Below, in pieces: positions 61,913 through 64,000 of a stretch of 64,000 bases of DNA; within the stretch, counting starts at the first letter, position 1; each line of letters starts with the position of its first letter. Under the pieces are notes generated by a model, which had not been told where the DNA came from, made no database searches, and was given only the letters and a program-made list of their open reading frames with translations. This stretch comes from Lunularia cruciata (taxonomy: Eukaryota; Streptophyta; Marchantiopsida; Lunulariales; Lunulariaceae): NCBI GenBank assembly GCA_948567375.1, contig OX419757.1, positions 69,757,836 through 69,821,835 of the forward strand, read 5' to 3'. Position numbers and translations under genes: made by a program.

Positions 61913-64000
61913 GATGGAGGAGCATTGGCAAAAATTTCTTGAGTCAGATTCTATGCCTAGAGCAATGTACCTTGACCAAGAGTGGCCCTGACCATTAGAG
62001 AAGATGATGAGGAAATTTGAGGCCTCATTCAAATATGAAAAGAGCAGGAATGGCTGGAAGGTAAATGGGTATAACAATCCTACTCGTCTCACTGTAGTGA
62101 CCTTGCTCATGAAGATTTTCTAATTGATGAGGACAACTTACTGCAACAATGTGCAGGCCACCTTTTTCCAGCTGTTGCATGAAGTGAAACCAATGGATTG
62201 TGCAAAGATGTTTTATCATTGCACCGCAATGATAAAACAGAGATGACAGAGCAGCTACAAATGCATGGAGGAAAAACCTTCCTCTCTGCTTTTGTCTTAC
62301 ACTTTTACATCAAGATGAAGCTGCTAAAGAAGTGAAGGTGGGAGTGACCGCAACTCACAAAGAACTCCCCAAGTAGAAGAACCTCAATTGAGTGGGGAGA
62401 AGGAATAGTCATTGGTAAGGGAGGTAGCACCTCAAGAACAAGAGACTTCCTTCTCCCAAATCAAAGTGTCCTCCAAAGGTGAGTGAGGCAATGCGGAGTA
62501 AGGCATGGAGGTACAATCCCATGGGGGTGGATTGTACTCCATGGTGGTGTTGGGAGTACTGGATCAACCTGCCACCCAAAAAAAAAAAGGCAATGGTGGA
62601 GGAAAAGAAGGATATTCTGATATCCTAGTTGCAAATAAAGAAGACCTCTCCTCCAATACCAGGATTGGAGACAATGAGGAGTTTGCCTGCATTGCGTTCA
62701 AAAGGGTGATGGGTGGTGACTCCACCCCAAGGGCGCCCAAACCATGCCTTCAAGATTGCATGAGAGGACGTTCTTGATGCAGAAAATGGGAAGGGTTTAA
62801 GGAAACAACTCTCCTTAGATCGGGACAAAGTAGTTGCAGCTTCAGCTACTGCTGCTAAAGTTGTAGCAACTACTGAAGTGTTGAGTAGTGGAAGGTCAGT
62901 GAAGGAGAAGGGAAATTCAAGTTCTCCAACAAGACCCCATGAAGACCACACCTCGGTGGCCACAACATGTGTTTGTGATCACTCACAAGAACACTAAGTG
63001 GCCCTGACACTGCAACAAGAGGAAATAAGGGCTAGTCCAACCCCACCGACCAATGAAGAGTTAGGGCAAAATTACCCTGTGAATTACCCACCCTTGTCAA
63101 CCTGGGTTGTTCATTTTTTGGGACAAGTGTTAAAAGCCGTGGAGGACTTGCTACCTGCGTATCGGGATATCAACCCAACCATGACAGATTACAAATGTTT
63201 GATGCAGTTTTTACACTATTTAATTCAAAAGACTGTTTGGGAGAAGCTAGGAGCAGAGAAAGAGTTGACCAAGGGCCACGCTAGCATTGCACACCTGGAG
63301 GCTCAACTTATTGAGCTCCAGGGGCACTTCCAGTACCAAGAGTGGAAGCTGGATCAGTTGGAGGCTTGTGAACTCATGCTGTTGGGAGGAGCATACGTGG
63401 TGGCGAGAGGAAAGAGTTATTACCATGATCAAACTCCAGGAAGTTGTACCAGAGAAAGAGAAATGGTCCCAGGTGCCAATTCCTTGCAAGTTCAAGAACT
63501 GGAGATTGCTCTTGCAGGTAAGGATGCAGAGCTGTGATGAGCAAGTGGGAAGCGTGATGCATTTTTCATGAACCACAAGGTGTGGAAGAAAGATAATCAT
63601 ACCGTGCTGGAACAATACAGAGTAGAGTTATGCCTAATGAAGGCCAAGCTTGCAGTAATGAAGGTTGGTATTGCCCAGTGCAAACAGGCATCTGTGGACT
63701 ACAAGGCGGTTCAAGAAGAGAAATTGAAGGAGAAGGACAAGGAGAAAGACTTGATGAAGATGGAGATATTAGGAGCATGAGAGCAAATCTCCTGATTGGA
63801 CTCCCAATTTGCTAACCCTTAAAGAGAGGTCCGAGCATCATGGGGAGGAGATGAAGAAGAAGCACAAGGAGCAATTGAGTGCTAGACGTGAGGAAGTGAT
63901 ATCTTGCAAGCAAGAACTAAAGGTTCTCTTCAACCAGAGTACCGAGAACAAGCAAGCCCTCAATGTAGAGGTTGAAAAGTGCAAGGTACATTGAGGAACT
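61913..64000 (+). pseudogene. Decayed coding remnant of unknown family, coiled-coil tail
   Basis: A recognisably protein-like but interrupted series starts with MEEHWQKFLESDSMPRAMYL (61913). It continues as KYEKSRNGWKVNGYNNPTRL (about 62030) and NNVQATFFQLLHEVKPMDCA (about 62143), then a low-complexity stretch, then NYPPLSTWVVHFLGQVLKAV (about 63087) and a Lys/Glu-rich coiled coil (EKLKEKDKEKDLMKMEIL; HHGEEMKKKHKEQLSARREE) to the window edge. I do not recognise the family. It may be a lineage-specific repeated gene or an accessory ORF of a mobile element. No transposase, integrase or polymerase motif is visible here. It looks broken at several points and continues beyond 64000. Confidence 0.55.
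62209..62239. repeat. Perfect 14-bp inverted repeat with 3-nt loop
   Basis: TGTTTTATCATTGC-ACC-GCAATGATAAAACA, exact on both arms, inside the decayed coding remnant. Confidence 0.95.

Overview
This window is nuclear DNA from a land plant. It holds intron-rich orthologues of plant UBP26, ATR and CWC22, type II metacaspases, a germin-like protein and a decayed ankyrin-PGG gene. The germin-like protein lacks the N-terminal cysteine pair usual in flowering plants, and an ankyrin-PGG gene is present. Together with short to medium introns and AT-rich gaps, this points to a bryophyte, most likely a moss. The lineage call is inference.

Layout. 1-5583 (+): the 3' part of a UBP26-type ubiquitin hydrolase, with the catalytic domain lying upstream of the window. 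5.6-12.6 kb: intergenic, with an AT-rich core and several tandem repeats. 12.6-26.1 kb (+): a complete 17-exon ATR checkpoint kinase whose exon phases all close into about 2770 aa. 27.9-36.7 kb: three two-exon type II metacaspases, one on + and two on -, with the two minus copies inside a direct segmental duplication of about 2.3 kb offset by about 4.0 kb. 40.2-46.3 kb (-): a complete nine-exon CWC22 of about 1384 aa. 46.7-49.4 kb: AT-rich intergenic DNA. 52.4-52.8 kb (-): a small Mpo1-like (DUF962) membrane protein. 54.8-56.4 kb (+): an ankyrin-PGG pseudogene. 57.9-58.5 kb (-): a germin-like protein. 61.9-64.0 kb (+): a decayed coding remnant of unknown family with a coiled-coil tail that runs to the window edge.

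The housekeeping genes act in separate processes: UBP26 in histone H2B deubiquitination, ATR in replication stress, and CWC22 in splicing and exon-junction loading. No operon-like logic links them. The metacaspases are the only local gene family. They share a promoter block (G-box CACGTG, then TATAAAA, then a conserved leader), which suggests shared regulation.

The least expected signals are a small family of hairpin-cored motifs scattered in ATR introns, with one apparent compensatory stem change, and three perfect inverted repeats that each have a 3-nt spacer in unrelated places. I found no convincing tRNA, rRNA, CRISPR array or intact mobile element, and nothing I can defend as a wholly new biological system.
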